Numbered from the stretch's first letter, positions 35,047 to 45,337 are shown. The stretch: DNA of 64,000 bases from Tetraselmis striata (GCA_006384855.1 VCJN01001014.1:1-64000); one strand, 5' to 3'. A program made the numbers and translations. The notes: generated by a model from the sequence alone, not told the origin.

Positions 35047-38000
35047 ATGCCGGAAGGAGTGTCCGCCCGCGCGCCGCGCATTCCGTTGCCGCCCGTTTTC
35101 TCTGGTCAGACCAAGGGGTGGCGCCGCTGGAGGCACCAGATGGAGGCCTATTGCAACGCCACTGGCATGAAGCACGCCATGATGATGAGTGAGCATGCCT
35201 CATCTGATCAGCACTTCAAGCTGTATGCAACCCTGACTGCGCTGCTCCCCGAGGAGCTCCTGGATGTCATCCGTCGGCACCTCAATGACAATGCTACCTC
35301 TGGAGGCCAAGCCTGGGCAGCTCTGCGCACCCGCTTTGAGGGAGGCCATCTTGGCAGGATCTCCGACATGTATGCGGTGCTCCAATCCGGTCAACAGCGC
35401 ACCGAGACTGCGGAGGCATACTACCATCGCCTGGACAACGCCTTCTTGGACTTGGTGGCTGAGGCTGAGGAGCATGAGGATGTTGAAGCTCCATCACATA
35501 ACCAAGTTGTGACTCAGTTCCTGGCTGGCCTCCGTCCCGAGTACGAGCCCATCATCGGTATCCTGCAGGTGACCGCGGAGCATGAGGGCCGCGCCATCAC
35601 CTGGGAGGGTGACTGCCTCAAGCTGGCGCAGAACTACTCCAAGCGTATTGAGAAGAACCATGCATCGGAGCCATCTGCGGAGGGCTACATAGCCAGTGGT
35701 GGCACCAAGCGCTCCGCCCATCTGGCCACAGGCGATGGATCCGGACCTCGCCGCCTTGGTGCCCCTCTGCGCGGTGGATGCTGGCAGTGCGGTGGGCCTC
35801 ACTTCAAGCGGGACTGCCCGCAGCGCCCAAGAGGCAACAGGCGTCAAGCTGCTGCGGACCCGGCACCGGCGGCCTTTGTTGCTGATGAGGAGGAGGAGCA
35901 TGTTGCTTTCATGGCTGAGAATGCCGGTAACACCCCACCTGCAAAGCGCGTTGCGCTGTCCCTGCTGGATGACGAGTGGGATGATTGGGCGCCGGAACCG
36001 GGCACCCTGCTGTATGACCTCTTCGGAGGGGAGTATGAGTCCGAGGAGGATGTGCGGCCGGCTGAGGCTGCTGGTGCTGTTGCTCAGGCGAATGAGCGCG
36101 AGCATGACCTGGACAGCCACAACATGGATGAGATCATATCGCTGTCTGGGCTGTCTGACTGCTTCGGCATGTCTGATGATGAGGCGGGTAGTGCCTCTGG
36201 TGGCATGGGCGGCTCTGCCCGTGTTGTAACCAAGTCTGATTCCGCTTACTTGCTTGATGCGGTTGCTCTTGCGAGTGTTGTTGTCGATGCACGAGGGGCG
36301 TGCATGCTGGGGCTGAATGATGATCTCGGAAGCTACCCGGACATGTGGGTGAAGGACAGTGGGGCATATCCGCATATGGTGGCTGACTCTGACAGCTTCG
36401 TGGAGTATGAGCAGCTTGCACCACCGGTTGAGGTGGGGGGTATTTGCTGTCTGGCGGTGGGCCGGGGGACGGTCTGGATGGTTGTTCGAGCCGATGGCGG
36501 CGAAGTACGCAGTGTGCTGCGTGGGGTTCTGCATGTCCCGGACTTGCCGGGCAAAACAAAGCATGGCTACCGCAGGTTGTTTAGCCAGCGGTTGGCGCAG
36601 GAGCGTGGCGCTTCGTTTCATTACACGGCCAACGGAGACTCCATGGTCTTGCGCTCTGCTGGCCGTGATATGACGGTCCCTATCGGGCGCGCTCCGGGAA
36701 GCAACTTGTACGCTTTCCGCAGCAGAATACTAAAGAGCGGGCGTGCGCCCAGCCCTGCGGATGTTGTTGCGCTGCAAGCTTGTGGGAGGTTGTCAAAGTT
36801 GTTGTGGCACAGACGTCTTGGCCATCTGCATGCTACAGGCATGGATCGTTTGCTTGCGGAGAGCGTCTCGGGGATCACGTTCGCGAAGGATGAGATACTG
36901 CCGTTTTGTGACTGTTGCGCGTTGGCGAAGTCTCACGAACAGCCGCGGTCGCGCATTGCGTCAAAGCGTCCTACTGGGCCACTGCAGAAGTTTGGAGTTG
37001 ATATCTGGGGGCCAGTGGGTGTGACGTCCATTGGCGGGTTCCGTTACGTGTTTGGGATGACTGACTACTACTCGGCATACGGCTGGGTGGTGTTCATGAA
37101 GTCCAAGGATGAGGCTCCGAGGGCTCTGCTGTTGGTGGTGCGCGCTATCAGGCGCGTGCATCCCCGATTCGGATACGACAAGAGTACAGCTCGCCTGAGA
37201 TTGGACAACGACTCAGTCTTCCAGAGTGCGGATTTTCGATCTGCATGCGATGGCCTGCACTTCGTTCCTGAGTTTTCTGCGCCATACTGCCAATGGCAGA
37301 ATGGTCTGCAGGAGCGTATGTGGCTTACTCTGTCCGAGATGACGGTGGCTATGCTTCTACATGCTGGCCTGGGTCGTGAGTTCTGGGCGCTGGCCTTCTG
37401 TACCGCGATGCACATCCGCAACAATGTCTACAGTCGGGGTGTCGGTTCTGTTCCCTACCGGCGTCACACTGGCAAGACCCCAGATGTGGCTGGGTTGCGG
37501 GTGTTCGGCTGTCCAGCGTATGTGCACGTGGATGCCGGGAATAGGCGGAAGCTTGACGCCAAGGCCTTTCGCGGGGTCTTCGTTGGTTATGGGCAGGAAT
37601 CTCACACCTACTTGGTGTGGAACCCAGCTACTCGCCGCGTGGTTGCAAGTCGGAATGTGATTTTCGATGAGGGTTGGCGTGATGCGGCTTCCAGCAGCAA
37701 GGGGGGCAGTGGGGGCGATGCTGCTGCAAGCCTTGAGATGTTCCCCCAATACCAGGCACTTCTCGATAACAGCGGGGTTGGCAGCACGTCCGACGCATCA
37801 CGGGTGCAAGAGATAACCGAGGCTCACCGGCGTGTCGTGGATGAAACGGACGACGTTGAGGAGGAGCTTGAGATTGAGGAGGAGCCACTGACTGCGGAGG
37901 AACTGGAACTTGGACCGCAGCAACCCACGCTGGAGCTGACCCAGTTGGAGACGAACGAGGGAACCGACGATGGCGGGCAAGAGGAACCTATAGTCCAGCG

Positions 38001-39684
38001 TGCTGAGAGGGACCCCTACCCTGCTCGTTCTCGCCGAGCTCCTGGGCAATGGTGGGTCGTGCATCCGGAAAACCCCAACGACGACGCTGCAGCTATGATG
38101 GCCGCCGCATTCGCGGCAGTGACACAGGGTGTCGATGAGCCCATCACGCTCAAGCAGGCCCTGTCCGGACCGTTCAAGGAGCAATGGGCGCAAGCCGTAG
38201 AGTCAGAATTCAACTCGTTGGAGAAGCAGGGCACGTGGGTGGTGTGCGAGTTACCAGAGGAGCGAACAGCCATTCCCAGCAAATGGGTATTCAAGGTCAA
38301 ATACAACGCTGATGGCAGTATCGCGCGCTTCAAGGCCCGACTGGTTGTCCAAGGCTGCCGTCAACGACATGGCATCGACTATGCAGAGACTTTTGCACCG
38401 ACCGTGAAGTTCACCACTATCCGAGTGCTGTTTGCGATTGCAGTACAATACGGTTGGAATATCCATCAGGTTGATGTCGACACGGCGTTCCTGTATGCTC
38501 CAGTGGAGGAGGAGATCTACATGAGGCCGCCGCCTGGCTATGAGCAGTACGATGCAAGAGGGCGGCCCATGGTCTTGCGCTTGTTGAAGAGCCTGTACGG
38601 GCTGAAGCAATCACCCCGAAATTGGCACAACACCTTGCATAAGTTCTTGGTGTGCTACGGGTTTCAGCAGCTCAAGTCCGACCCTGGCGCGTACGTCTAC
38701 TGGCAGGGTGGGCAGTTGATCTGCATCCTGGTGGTGTACGTGGACGACATGATCTTTGCCTTCAAGGACGCAGTATGGGCCGCGGATTTCAAGACGGCAT
38801 TAGGCGCCCGCTTTGACATCAAGGACTTGGGCGTCTGTGCCTGGGCGCTAGGCATGGCGGTGGAGCGAGACTGGGACAATGCGACGCTGAAGGTGCATCA
38901 GGCCAAGTACATTGATGACATGGTGCACAAGTTCAACCTTGCTGACGCTTACGCTGTGAGCACCCCAGCGGAGGTTGGTGCCGATGTCCCCGGTAGCAAC
39001 AAGCCGTTGGCTGCTGAGATGCCCTATCAGGCCCTTGTGGGCAGCCTGCTGTACGCGATGGTGGCTACCCGCCCCGACATTGCCGAAGCTGTGAGCAAGT
39101 TGTGCAGGGTGATGGCCAAGCCTGAAGAGCGCCACTGGCAGGCTGCCAAGCGAGTCCTGCGATACCTGAAGGGTACCAAAACCCTGGGGCTGACCTTCAG
39201 TGGGGGCAAGGCTGACGGCCTACTGCACGGGTACTGCGACGCCGACTGGGCTGGAGACGTGGTGTCACGACGCTCCACCACTGGCTTCGTCTTCATGCTT
39301 TGTGGAGCTGCAGTGAGTTGGAAGTCGCAGCTGCAGGCCACTGTGGCGCTGTCAACGGCGGAGGCGGAGTACATGGCGTTGTGTGCTGCTGTGTGCGAGG
39401 CGCTGTTCTTGCGCGAGCTGCTGCGCGAGCTGTGTTGTGCTCAGTCCGAGGCCACAGTGATCTTCGAGGACAACCAGAGCTGCATTGCGCTGACGCGCAA
39501 CCCCATGACCCATGGTCGCAGCAAGCACATCGCCATCAAGTACCACTTCACGCGGGAGAAGGTGCTCAGCGGGGAGGTGGCAATTGAGTACTGCCCGACT
39601 GCACAGATGGTTGCGGATGCACTCACCAAGGCTCTGGGAAGGCTGAAGCACGCGGAGTTCGCCATGCAGATGTTGGGCGCGTGA
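35047..39684 (+). CDS. copia gag-pol polyprotein of copy F
   Basis: This is one open frame of 1545 codons starting at an ATG in the context ATCATCATGCCG. The frame stays open a few codons upstream but has no earlier ATG. Parts in order, by residue: Gag with a zinc knuckle at about 245-257 (C-x2-C-x3-H-x4-C); acidic linker; protease core DSGA at about 437; integrase zinc site with H588 and C621/C624; integrase catalytic D652, D720 and E756 (35 residues between the last two, the classic DD35E spacing); the integrase C-terminal block typical of copia; reverse transcriptase with YVDD at 1231-1234; RNase H with a CDADW box near 1398. Gag and Pol share one frame, as in Drosophila copia, so no frameshift between them is needed. 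It looks whole. Whether it is expressed is unknown. Confidence 0.94.
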   Translation: MPEGVSARAPRIPLPPVFSGQTKGWRRWRHQMEAYCNATGMKHAMMMSEHASSDQHFKLYATLTALLPEELLDVIRRHLNDNATSGGQAWAALRTRFEGGHLGRISDMYAVLQSGQQRTETAEAYYHRLDNAFLDLVAEAEEHEDVEAPSHNQVVTQFLAGLRPEYEPIIGILQVTAEHEGRAITWEGDCLKLAQNYSKRIEKNHASEPSAEGYIASGGTKRSAHLATGDGSGPRRLGAPLRGGCWQCGGPHFKRDCPQRPRGNRRQAAADPAPAAFVADEEEEHVAFMAENAGNTPPAKRVALSLLDDEWDDWAPEPGTLLYDLFGGEYESEEDVRPAEAAGAVAQANEREHDLDSHNMDEIISLSGLSDCFGMSDDEAGSASGGMGGSARVVTKSDSAYLLDAVALASVVVDARGACMLGLNDDLGSYPDMWVKDSGAYPHMVADSDSFVEYEQLAPPVEVGGICCLAVGRGTVWMVVRADGGEVRSVLRGVLHVPDLPGKTKHGYRRLFSQRLAQERGASFHYTANGDSMVLRSAGRDMTVPIGRAPGSNLYAFRSRILKSGRAPSPADVVALQACGRLSKLLWHRRLGHLHATGMDRLLAESVSGITFAKDEILPFCDCCALAKSHEQPRSRIASKRPTGPLQKFGVDIWGPVGVTSIGGFRYVFGMTDYYSAYGWVVFMKSKDEAPRALLLVVRAIRRVHPRFGYDKSTARLRLDNDSVFQSADFRSACDGLHFVPEFSAPYCQWQNGLQERMWLTLSEMTVAMLLHAGLGREFWALAFCTAMHIRNNVYSRGVGSVPYRRHTGKTPDVAGLRVFGCPAYVHVDAGNRRKLDAKAFRGVFVGYGQESHTYLVWNPATRRVVASRNVIFDEGWRDAASSSKGGSGGDAAASLEMFPQYQALLDNSGVGSTSDASRVQEITEAHRRVVDETDDVEEELEIEEEPLTAEELELGPQQPTLELTQLETNEGTDDGGQEEPIVQRAERDPYPARSRRAPGQWWVVHPENPNDDAAAMMAAAFAAVTQGVDEPITLKQALSGPFKEQWAQAVESEFNSLEKQGTWVVCELPEERTAIPSKWVFKVKYNADGSIARFKARLVVQGCRQRHGIDYAETFAPTVKFTTIRVLFAIAVQYGWNIHQVDVDTAFLYAPVEEEIYMRPPPGYEQYDARGRPMVLRLLKSLYGLKQSPRNWHNTLHKFLVCYGFQQLKSDPGAYVYWQGGQLICILVVYVDDMIFAFKDAVWAADFKTALGARFDIKDLGVCAWALGMAVERDWDNATLKVHQAKYIDDMVHKFNLADAYAVSTPAEVGADVPGSNKPLAAEMPYQALVGSLLYAMVATRPDIAEAVSKLCRVMAKPEERHWQAAKRVLRYLKGTKTLGLTFSGGKADGLLHGYCDADWAGDVVSRRSTTGFVFMLCGAAVSWKSQLQATVALSTAEAEYMALCAAVCEALFLRELLRELCCAQSEATVIFEDNQSCIALTRNPMTHGRSKHIAIKYHFTREKVLSGEVAIEYCPTAQMVADALTKALGRLKHAEFAMQMLGA

Positions 39685-39696
39685 TGACTGCATGGC

Positions 39697-39705
39697 GAGT
39701 GGGGG
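39697..39705 (+). promoter_or_regulatory. polypurine tract of copy F
   Basis: GAGTGGGGG abuts the 3' LTR start at 39706. Confidence 0.84.
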
Positions 39706-40196
39706 TGTTGTTTGATACCAGTCTTGCAGGCGTTTGACCGGCTGTCTGGAGCCTTGACGCCTGCACACTCTCAGCAGTATCTGTAGACGGCGGAGCGATC
39801 GTACGGCTACGAGTACGAGGACGCGAGTACATCTCCGGCAGCAGACGTACATCGCGGAGCGGCTGTACATCTACGAGTACGAGGACGCCCGTGCGAGCAC
39901 AATCAAGATTCTGGTACTGCTGAGTATCAATGGTGGGCGCCATGCAGTACTAGAATATACTGCAGGATATCGGCCGATGCACCAGCGGATACTGTATTGT
40001 ACGGACATAGATAATGCCAATACTCAGGCTCGCACATATGCATTAAGTACTGGAGAATACAGTCAGCGCGCGATGGCGCAAGGTGGCGGATGCGCTAATG
40101 GGTGGCGCGCGTACCATGGCGTGCGCGAGTATAAAGGCAGGGCGCGACCCGTTGTAAGAGACAGTCGTTCTTTTCCCTCACGCCCATATTTCAACA
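39706..40196 (+). repeat. 3' LTR of copy F (491 bp)
   Basis: It has the same length as the 5' LTR and no differences that I can see. The GGCTC duplication follows it. Confidence 0.94.
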
Positions 40197-40822
40197 GGCT
40201 CCGATGCATGGTTCTTCTCAATACGCTTGGAGTAGTTCTGCGCCAGCTTGAGGCAGTCACCCTCCCAGGTGATGGCGCGGCCCTCATGCTCCGCGGTCAC
40301 CTGCAGGATACCGATGATGGGCTCGTACTCGGGACGGAGGCCAGCCAGGAACTGAGTCACAACTTGGTTATGTGATGGAGCTTCAACATCCTCATGCTCC
40401 TCAGCCTCAGCCACCAAGTCCAAGAAGGCGTTGTCCAGGCGATGGTAGTATGCCTCCGCAGTCTCGGTGCGCTGTTGACCGGATTGGAGCACCGCATACA
40501 TGTCGGAGATCCTGCCAAGATGGCCTCCCTCAAAGCGGGTGCGCAGAGCTGCCCAGGCTTGGCCTCCAGAGGTAGCATTGTCATTGAGGTGCCGACGGAT
40601 GACATCCAGGAGCTCCTCGGGGAGCAGCGCAGTCAGGGTTGCATACAGCTTGAAGTGCTGATCAGATGAGGCATGCTCACTCATCATCATGGCCTGCTTC
40701 ATGCCAGTGGCGTTGCAATAGGCCTCCATCTGGTGCCTCCAGCGGCGCCACCCCTTGGTCTGACCAGAGAAAACGGGCGGCAACGGAATGCGCGGCGCGC
40801 GGGCGGACACTCCTTCCGGCAT
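40197..40822 (-). pseudogene. copia gag start of copy E (fossil)
   Basis: This is the minus-strand Gag N-terminal part of copy E, from the shared ATG (40822) to the point where copy F is inserted. It was separated from the rest of its frame by that insertion. The leader of E follows from 40823 to 41782. Confidence 0.9.
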
Positions 40823-41782
40823 GATGATCACAGTGATGGAAATCAACTGCAGAGCGGGACAGAGGCCAAGTCAGCGGTCTGGTCCTCACAGGGCCAAAAG
40901 CCCCCACCACTGCTTGCCGCAGTGGCAACTTTCTCCCACCAGAGATGGTCAACAGGGAGAAACTCGGTCAAAATTTCGAAATTGGGGAGAGAAAACAACC
41001 GGAGCCGCACAATCTTTTAATTACCGGCCGCGATTAATCAACAAACAACCGCGGCCCTGCGGAAATCAAATTACCGGCTACGATAAATCGGAAAACCACC
41101 GGGAAATCCGGCTAAGTTTTGATTCTCATAGATTCGCCTATAACACGGCGGAAACTACGTCGTTCTCCGGTCGCAGACTGCTGCTAACTCGGCAACCTGC
41201 CTGCCTCGTGACGAGGGTCGATACCACTGGCACAAGACCACGACAGAGCGCTCGACGAGGCCGTCTGCCTCCCCTGTGGCCGGCGAGGCAGCTCGACACA
41301 CTCTAACTGGGCGAGCGACAAGCGCACACGAGTCGACACGACTCGAAGCCGGCCCGAGTCGTCGAGAGACTGAAAGGGGCGTCGGAACGCGGCCCCAGGC
41401 GTCGAGAGGCACAGCCGAAACGAAAGAGGTCGACAGCAGCGTCGAGCTGCACAGGCAAACAGCCCCTACGCCCCTACAGGACGCCCACTGCCTAGGGAGG
41501 CCAGTGTCGAGCAGCGACCTCGCGTCGCACAGGCAAACGAGCCCCACGCCCCGTCCCAGGGCGCCCACTGACTGCCACCGTCAGTGCACCGCTTCTCGCG
41601 GCCACGCTCGGCTCTCAGCGAGCGAAAACGAGTCGTTCGAGTCCCCCCAGCCCAACAGCGCAGGTCCCCTCCCAAGAATCAGCAGCAAGGGGCGGCGGAA
41701 GAACCTGGTTGTGATGCTCCTGTGGTTGGCAGAGGCCGCTCCTTGGCTTGGGAGATGAAAGAAAGCGAGGGCCCAACTAACC

Positions 41783-42302
41783 TATTGAAATATGGGCGTG
41801 AGGGAAAAGAACGACTGTCTCTTACAACGGGTCGCGCCCTGCCTTTACACTCGCGCACGCCATGGTGCGCACGCCAGCCATTAGCGCATCCGCCACCTTG
41901 CGCCATCGCGCGCTGACTGTATTCTCCAGTACTTAACGCATATATGCGAGCCTAAGTATTGGCATTATCTATGTCCGTACAATACAGTATCCGCTGCTGC
42001 ATCGGCCGATATCCTGCAGTATATTCTGCATCGGCCGATATCCTGCAGTATATTCTAGTACTGCATGGCGCCCACCATTGATACTCAGCAGTACCGGAAT
42101 CTTGATTGTGCTCGCACGGGCGTCCTCGTACTCGAAGATGTACAGCCGCTCCGCGATGTACGTCTGCTGCCGGAGATGTACTCGCGTCCTCGTACTCGTA
42201 GCCGTACGATCGCTCCGCCGTCTACAGATACTGCTGAGAGTGTGCAGGCGTCAAGGCTCCAGACAGCCGGTCATACGCCTGCAAGACTGGTATCAAACAA
42301 CA
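41783..42302 (-). repeat. 5' LTR of copy E (520 bp)
   Basis: It is a reverse-oriented two-unit LTR. The ATGGG duplication follows at 42303-42307. It pairs with the LTR at 29043-29561. Confidence 0.92.
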
Positions 42303-42744
42303 ATGGGCCAATCCTGAATAGCCTTAATTTAATTAGGCGAGGGTCTGAGGCCAGCCTGAGACACCATATGTCCGAGGTATTCGAGTTCATTCTTGGCAAA
42401 CCAGCATTTCTGTAATCGTAGTCTAATGTCATTAGACTCGAGTAAGAGTTGTGTCCAAATGTTGCAAATGTTCCTCAAGAGAGTTCCTAAAAATCAAGAC
42501 ATTATTCAGGTATACAAGTATAAAGGTATGCTTGTGTGGCTGAAGTATAGATGTCATCAGGCGTTAAAAAGAGGAGGGAGCACTGGTGAGTCCAAATGGC
42601 ATTACTAGCCACTCGAATTGACCGTAGACAGTTCTGAACGTTGTCTTAGGAGCATCAGGTGGATTAATCCGGAGTTGATGATAACCTAAGGCGAGATCAA
42701 CAGCTTAATAGACAGTACCACCAGATAGCATATCAAGTAATGCA
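42303..42744 (-). mobile_element. Ty3/gypsy remnant, right part (reverse transcriptase)
   Basis: On the minus strand it carries the gypsy reverse-transcriptase signature of a KTTFRT box, then YGQFEW and MPFGLTSAP. It is the upstream part of the remnant at 27720-29042, split by copy E. It is decayed, with several breaks, and old. Confidence 0.82.
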
Positions 42745-43494
42745 TCAGTAATCCATCTCCCGCCCGCCGTCTGACAAGCCAATGCTCCTTTCGCTGCCCT
42801 CCTCCCTCTGCATGATGCCCATAGACACGTCGTCGGCTTCGCCGCTGCCGTCATCGTCGCTGTCCAGGTGCAGCTCTTGCCCGTCGCCCTCGTCAAGTTG
42901 CTGCGGACCTTTTGCTCGCGACGGGGCCATCAGCTCGTCGTCGTCGCCACCCTCCTCGTCCTCGTTGTGCACTTGCTTCGCATCTGCCTCAACCTCACTT
43001 GCCACGGCTTCCGCCACGACCTCCACGAACGCTCGCAAGCGGTGCGCAGCTGCCTCGTGCTGCTCCTCGGGTTCCCTTTCCTGCTCCGCACCCTCCTCAT
43101 CTTCCGACACATCACCGTCGCTCTCCGCAGAAAACACACCCCTGTCACGCAGCCGGTGGTGGCGTCTCCGCATAGACCTGTACAGCTTGCGCCACTTCGA
43201 GTCCTCTGCCCCTAGCTGCAGCGCTAGACGGCCGCTGTGCGCTTCGAGGTCCTTCAACTTCTCTCTAAGCTTGCGGTTTTTGCTGCGCTCGACATCAAGC
43301 GCAGCGTGCAGCGATGCTATCGTAGCTTTCAGCCTCGCGTTTTCCCGGTCCGCCGGAACTGGTTGCACCTCCTCCCTTGCCACTGCTTGCACTGGCAGCG
43401 GCGGCAGTGGTGCCCCCCCCCGTCGTTTCCAAAGTTGTACTGCCGCTTGACTCGCTTCTTGCGACCGCCACCCGCCATGATGACCGCAACCCAC
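42745..43494 (-). CDS. orphan acidic/coiled-coil reading frame, function unknown
   Basis: This is a 249-codon open frame on the minus strand that matches no family I recognise. Two thirds of it look protein-like: a heptad-rich, charged stretch (about residues 48-100, rich in E, K, R and L) suggests a coiled coil, followed by a basic RRRHHRLRDR patch and then long acidic runs (EDEEGAEQEREPEEQ; DEEGGDDDE). The frame has no ATG before about residue 109. A good ATG with a basic start (MAGGGRKKRVKRQ, resembling a nuclear localisation signal) begins at 43478 in another frame. The two frames meet at a 9-base C/G run (43413-43421), so either an indel in that run or an unseen exon explains the start. 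It could be a host nuclear protein or an ORF from an unrecognised transposon. The opposite-strand Ser-rich frame is its shadow. Confidence 0.45.
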   Translation of the reverse strand: MGCGHHGGWRSQEASQAAVQLWKRRGGAPLPPLPVQAVAREEVQPVPADRENARLKATIASLHAALDVERSKNRKLREKLKDLEAHSGRLALQLGAEDSKWRKLYRSMRRRHHRLRDRGVFSAESDGDVSEDEEGAEQEREPEEQHEAAAHRLRAFVEVVAEAVASEVEADAKQVHNEDEEGGDDDELMAPSRAKGPQQLDEGDGQELHLDSDDDGSGEADDVSMGIMQREEGSERSIGLSDGGREMDY

Positions 43495-43499
43495 GCACG

Positions 43500-43848
43500 C
43501 CTAGCACCCGGGGTAAGTGTTAGCTAGCAGTGTTGGCCGGGTGCATGGCAGCATGGGCGTCCCCCGAGGGGGCGCTCATGGCCGGTTCCACTGCAGCCCA
43601 CTAGATGCGCCGCGCCGCCACAGCAGCACAGTGCCATCCCGGCCCACCTCCCGACACCCGTGGCTCCGCGACGGCTTACAGCCGGTGACATCGGGGTTTA
43701 TATGCCACAGGGTTAGTTAGGGGTTACGGCCGGGGGATCAGATGCGATGAGGATAGTGTTGTTGTTATGTACTGATGATTAATACGATATCCCGTATAAT
43801 ACGCTATCCGGCGGAAACGTACCATCGGTGCGGTGCCGTGATTAGAAA
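43500..43848. other. unclassified sequence between the orphan frame and the inverted repeats
   Basis: GC-rich on the left and AT-richer on the right. A GGGGTAAGT donor-like string occurs on the plus strand near 43510, but no exon supports it. I recognise nothing else. Confidence 0.35.
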
Positions 43849-45003
43849 TTCGATCCTTGAAATGATTTCAGACCCCACGTGTAGCCAAAATTCTTTTCAG
43901 ACCCCCTCCGGACGTCTTGAAGACATTTCTGGGGGGGGGGTGCTGAAAAGGCTCTTCAGGCAAGAAATGGGGGTCTGAAGAGACATCCACGTATACCCTT
44001 GTATAACCACGTTGCCACGTATCACGGCAGGGTGGGCCCATTGCCACCGCCCTCCTCCCACCCCCGACTACCTCGCCCTGGAGCAGTCGGCCGTGGAGGG
44101 CGACACGGAACCGCCGCTCGTCAACAGTAGAAACACTATCCTACATCTTTATGGCGGGGCTCCCGGGTGTCGTGGAGAGTGGCGGCGTGATTTTGTCGGC
44201 GCCGCCTCCTGTTTCCGCGCGCGGAGCCGACACACGGCTACTATAGCTATCAAAAGTATGACCCATGAAAAGGGGTCTGAAAAGATTGGACATAAAGGCC
44301 TTAAGTATGGCCATTGCATGAGGCTACATATGGGTAGTCGTATTTCCGAAATACGACTGAAATACGTCTGGCAGGGGTCGACAAGCATTCGCCTCGTCGC
44401 TACCGGTATGTGACTCGGCTCCGCGCGGGACCCAGGAGGCGGCGCCGCCACAATCACGCCGCCACTCTCCAAGCCACCGGGGAGCCCCGCCCTAAAGATG
44501 TAGGATAGTGTTTCTACTGTTGACGAGCGGCGGGGCCGTGTCGCCCTCCACGGCCGACTGCTCCATGGCGAGGTAGTCGGGGGTGGGAGAAGGGCGGTGG
44601 CAACGGGCCCACCCTGCCGTGATACGTGGCTGCGAGGTTGTCCGAGGGTATACGAGGATGTCTCTTCAGACCCCCATTTCTTGCCTGAAGAGCCTTTTCA
44701 GCACCCCCCCCCAGAAATGTCTTCAAGACGTCCGGAGGGGGGTCTGAAAAGAATTTTGGCTGTGTAGGCTACTCGTGGGGTCTGAAATCATTTCAAGGAT
44801 CGGATTTTTAATAGCTTTAGAAGGGGTCACGTACCGGTTGCGACGAGGCGAATGCTTGCCGACCCCTGACACGTATTTAAGTCGTACTTCGGAAATGACT
44901 ACCCACATGTAACCTCATGCAATGCCCGTAATTAAGGTCTTCATGTCCAATCCTTTCAGACCCGTTTTCAGGGGTCATACTTTTGATAGCTATAGTAGCT
45001 GTT
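43849..45003. repeat. two interleaved inverted-repeat pairs (X-Y-X'-Y')
   Basis: Block X (43849-44237) returns inverted as X' (about 44409-44806). Block Y (about 44238-44408) returns inverted as Y' (about 44824-45003). X contains AGACCCCCTCCGGACGTC, a G/C run and GTAGAAACACTATCC. Y contains AGCTATCAAAAGTATGACCC and GACGAGGCGAATGCTTG in one or the other orientation. Arms are diverged by scattered changes. The arrangement suggests a foldback-like or composite non-autonomous DNA element. No transposase is seen. Confidence 0.82.
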
Positions 45004-45337
45004 ACGTGCCCCGCCTCCTTTTCTCATAGCGGCGAAGCCGCTATACTTCGTATGTATGGGGATTATTTATGTATCTCCAGGCACCCTGGTGTTAGGGTTG
45101 CGCCTAGCGACTACTCTAGTACCACCATAGAACTGCGACGCCGATATTATGGCCAAGTAATTGTACCTATACTAGTACAGTCATACTGTTGTACTGATAT
45201 TTTAAGCGTATGATTAATAACTGGTACGGCCACAACTGCCACGATTCTGAACCCTTTGACCTTTATCCGAGCGTGTTGCCATGGCATCGCACCGGATCGC
45301 CCGTCAAGCCGGTTACCCTCCCGATGGTCCACCCGCC
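45004..45337. other. unclassified low-copy sequence
   Basis: About 330 bp between the inverted repeats and the second copia cluster. I see no gene, repeat or element end. Confidence 0.35.

Larger units (their letters stand above)
33600..40196 (+). mobile_element. Ty1/copia copy F, whole-looking, nested in copy E
   Basis: This 6597 bp element has 491 bp LTRs (33600-34090 and 39706-40196) that look identical, a perfect GGCTC duplication, a 956 bp leader, one uninterrupted gag-pol frame and a purine tract. It is inserted in the opposite orientation within the gag of copy E. Of all copies in the window it looks the most complete and is among the youngest. Confidence 0.96.
29043..42302 (-). mobile_element. 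Ty1/copia copy E, inserted in gypsy and split by copy F
   Basis: This minus-strand copy has its 3' LTR at 29043-29561 and its 5' LTR at 41783-42302, flanked by a perfect ATGGG duplication. Both LTRs are the two-unit type and share an unusual outer base, which supports them as a true pair with few differences. Its gag-pol is interrupted by the whole of copy F (33600-40196). Apart from that insertion it looks close to whole. It is younger than the gypsy remnant and older than F. Confidence 0.94.

Noticed and set aside
42782-43450. Ser-rich 222-codon plus-strand frame
   Set aside because: It is the antisense of the acidic/coiled-coil frame at 42745-43494. The Ser runs are reversed Glu/Asp-rich codons.
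43505-43520. Plus-strand splice donor GGGGTAAGT
   Set aside because: No convincing plus-strand exon ends there.
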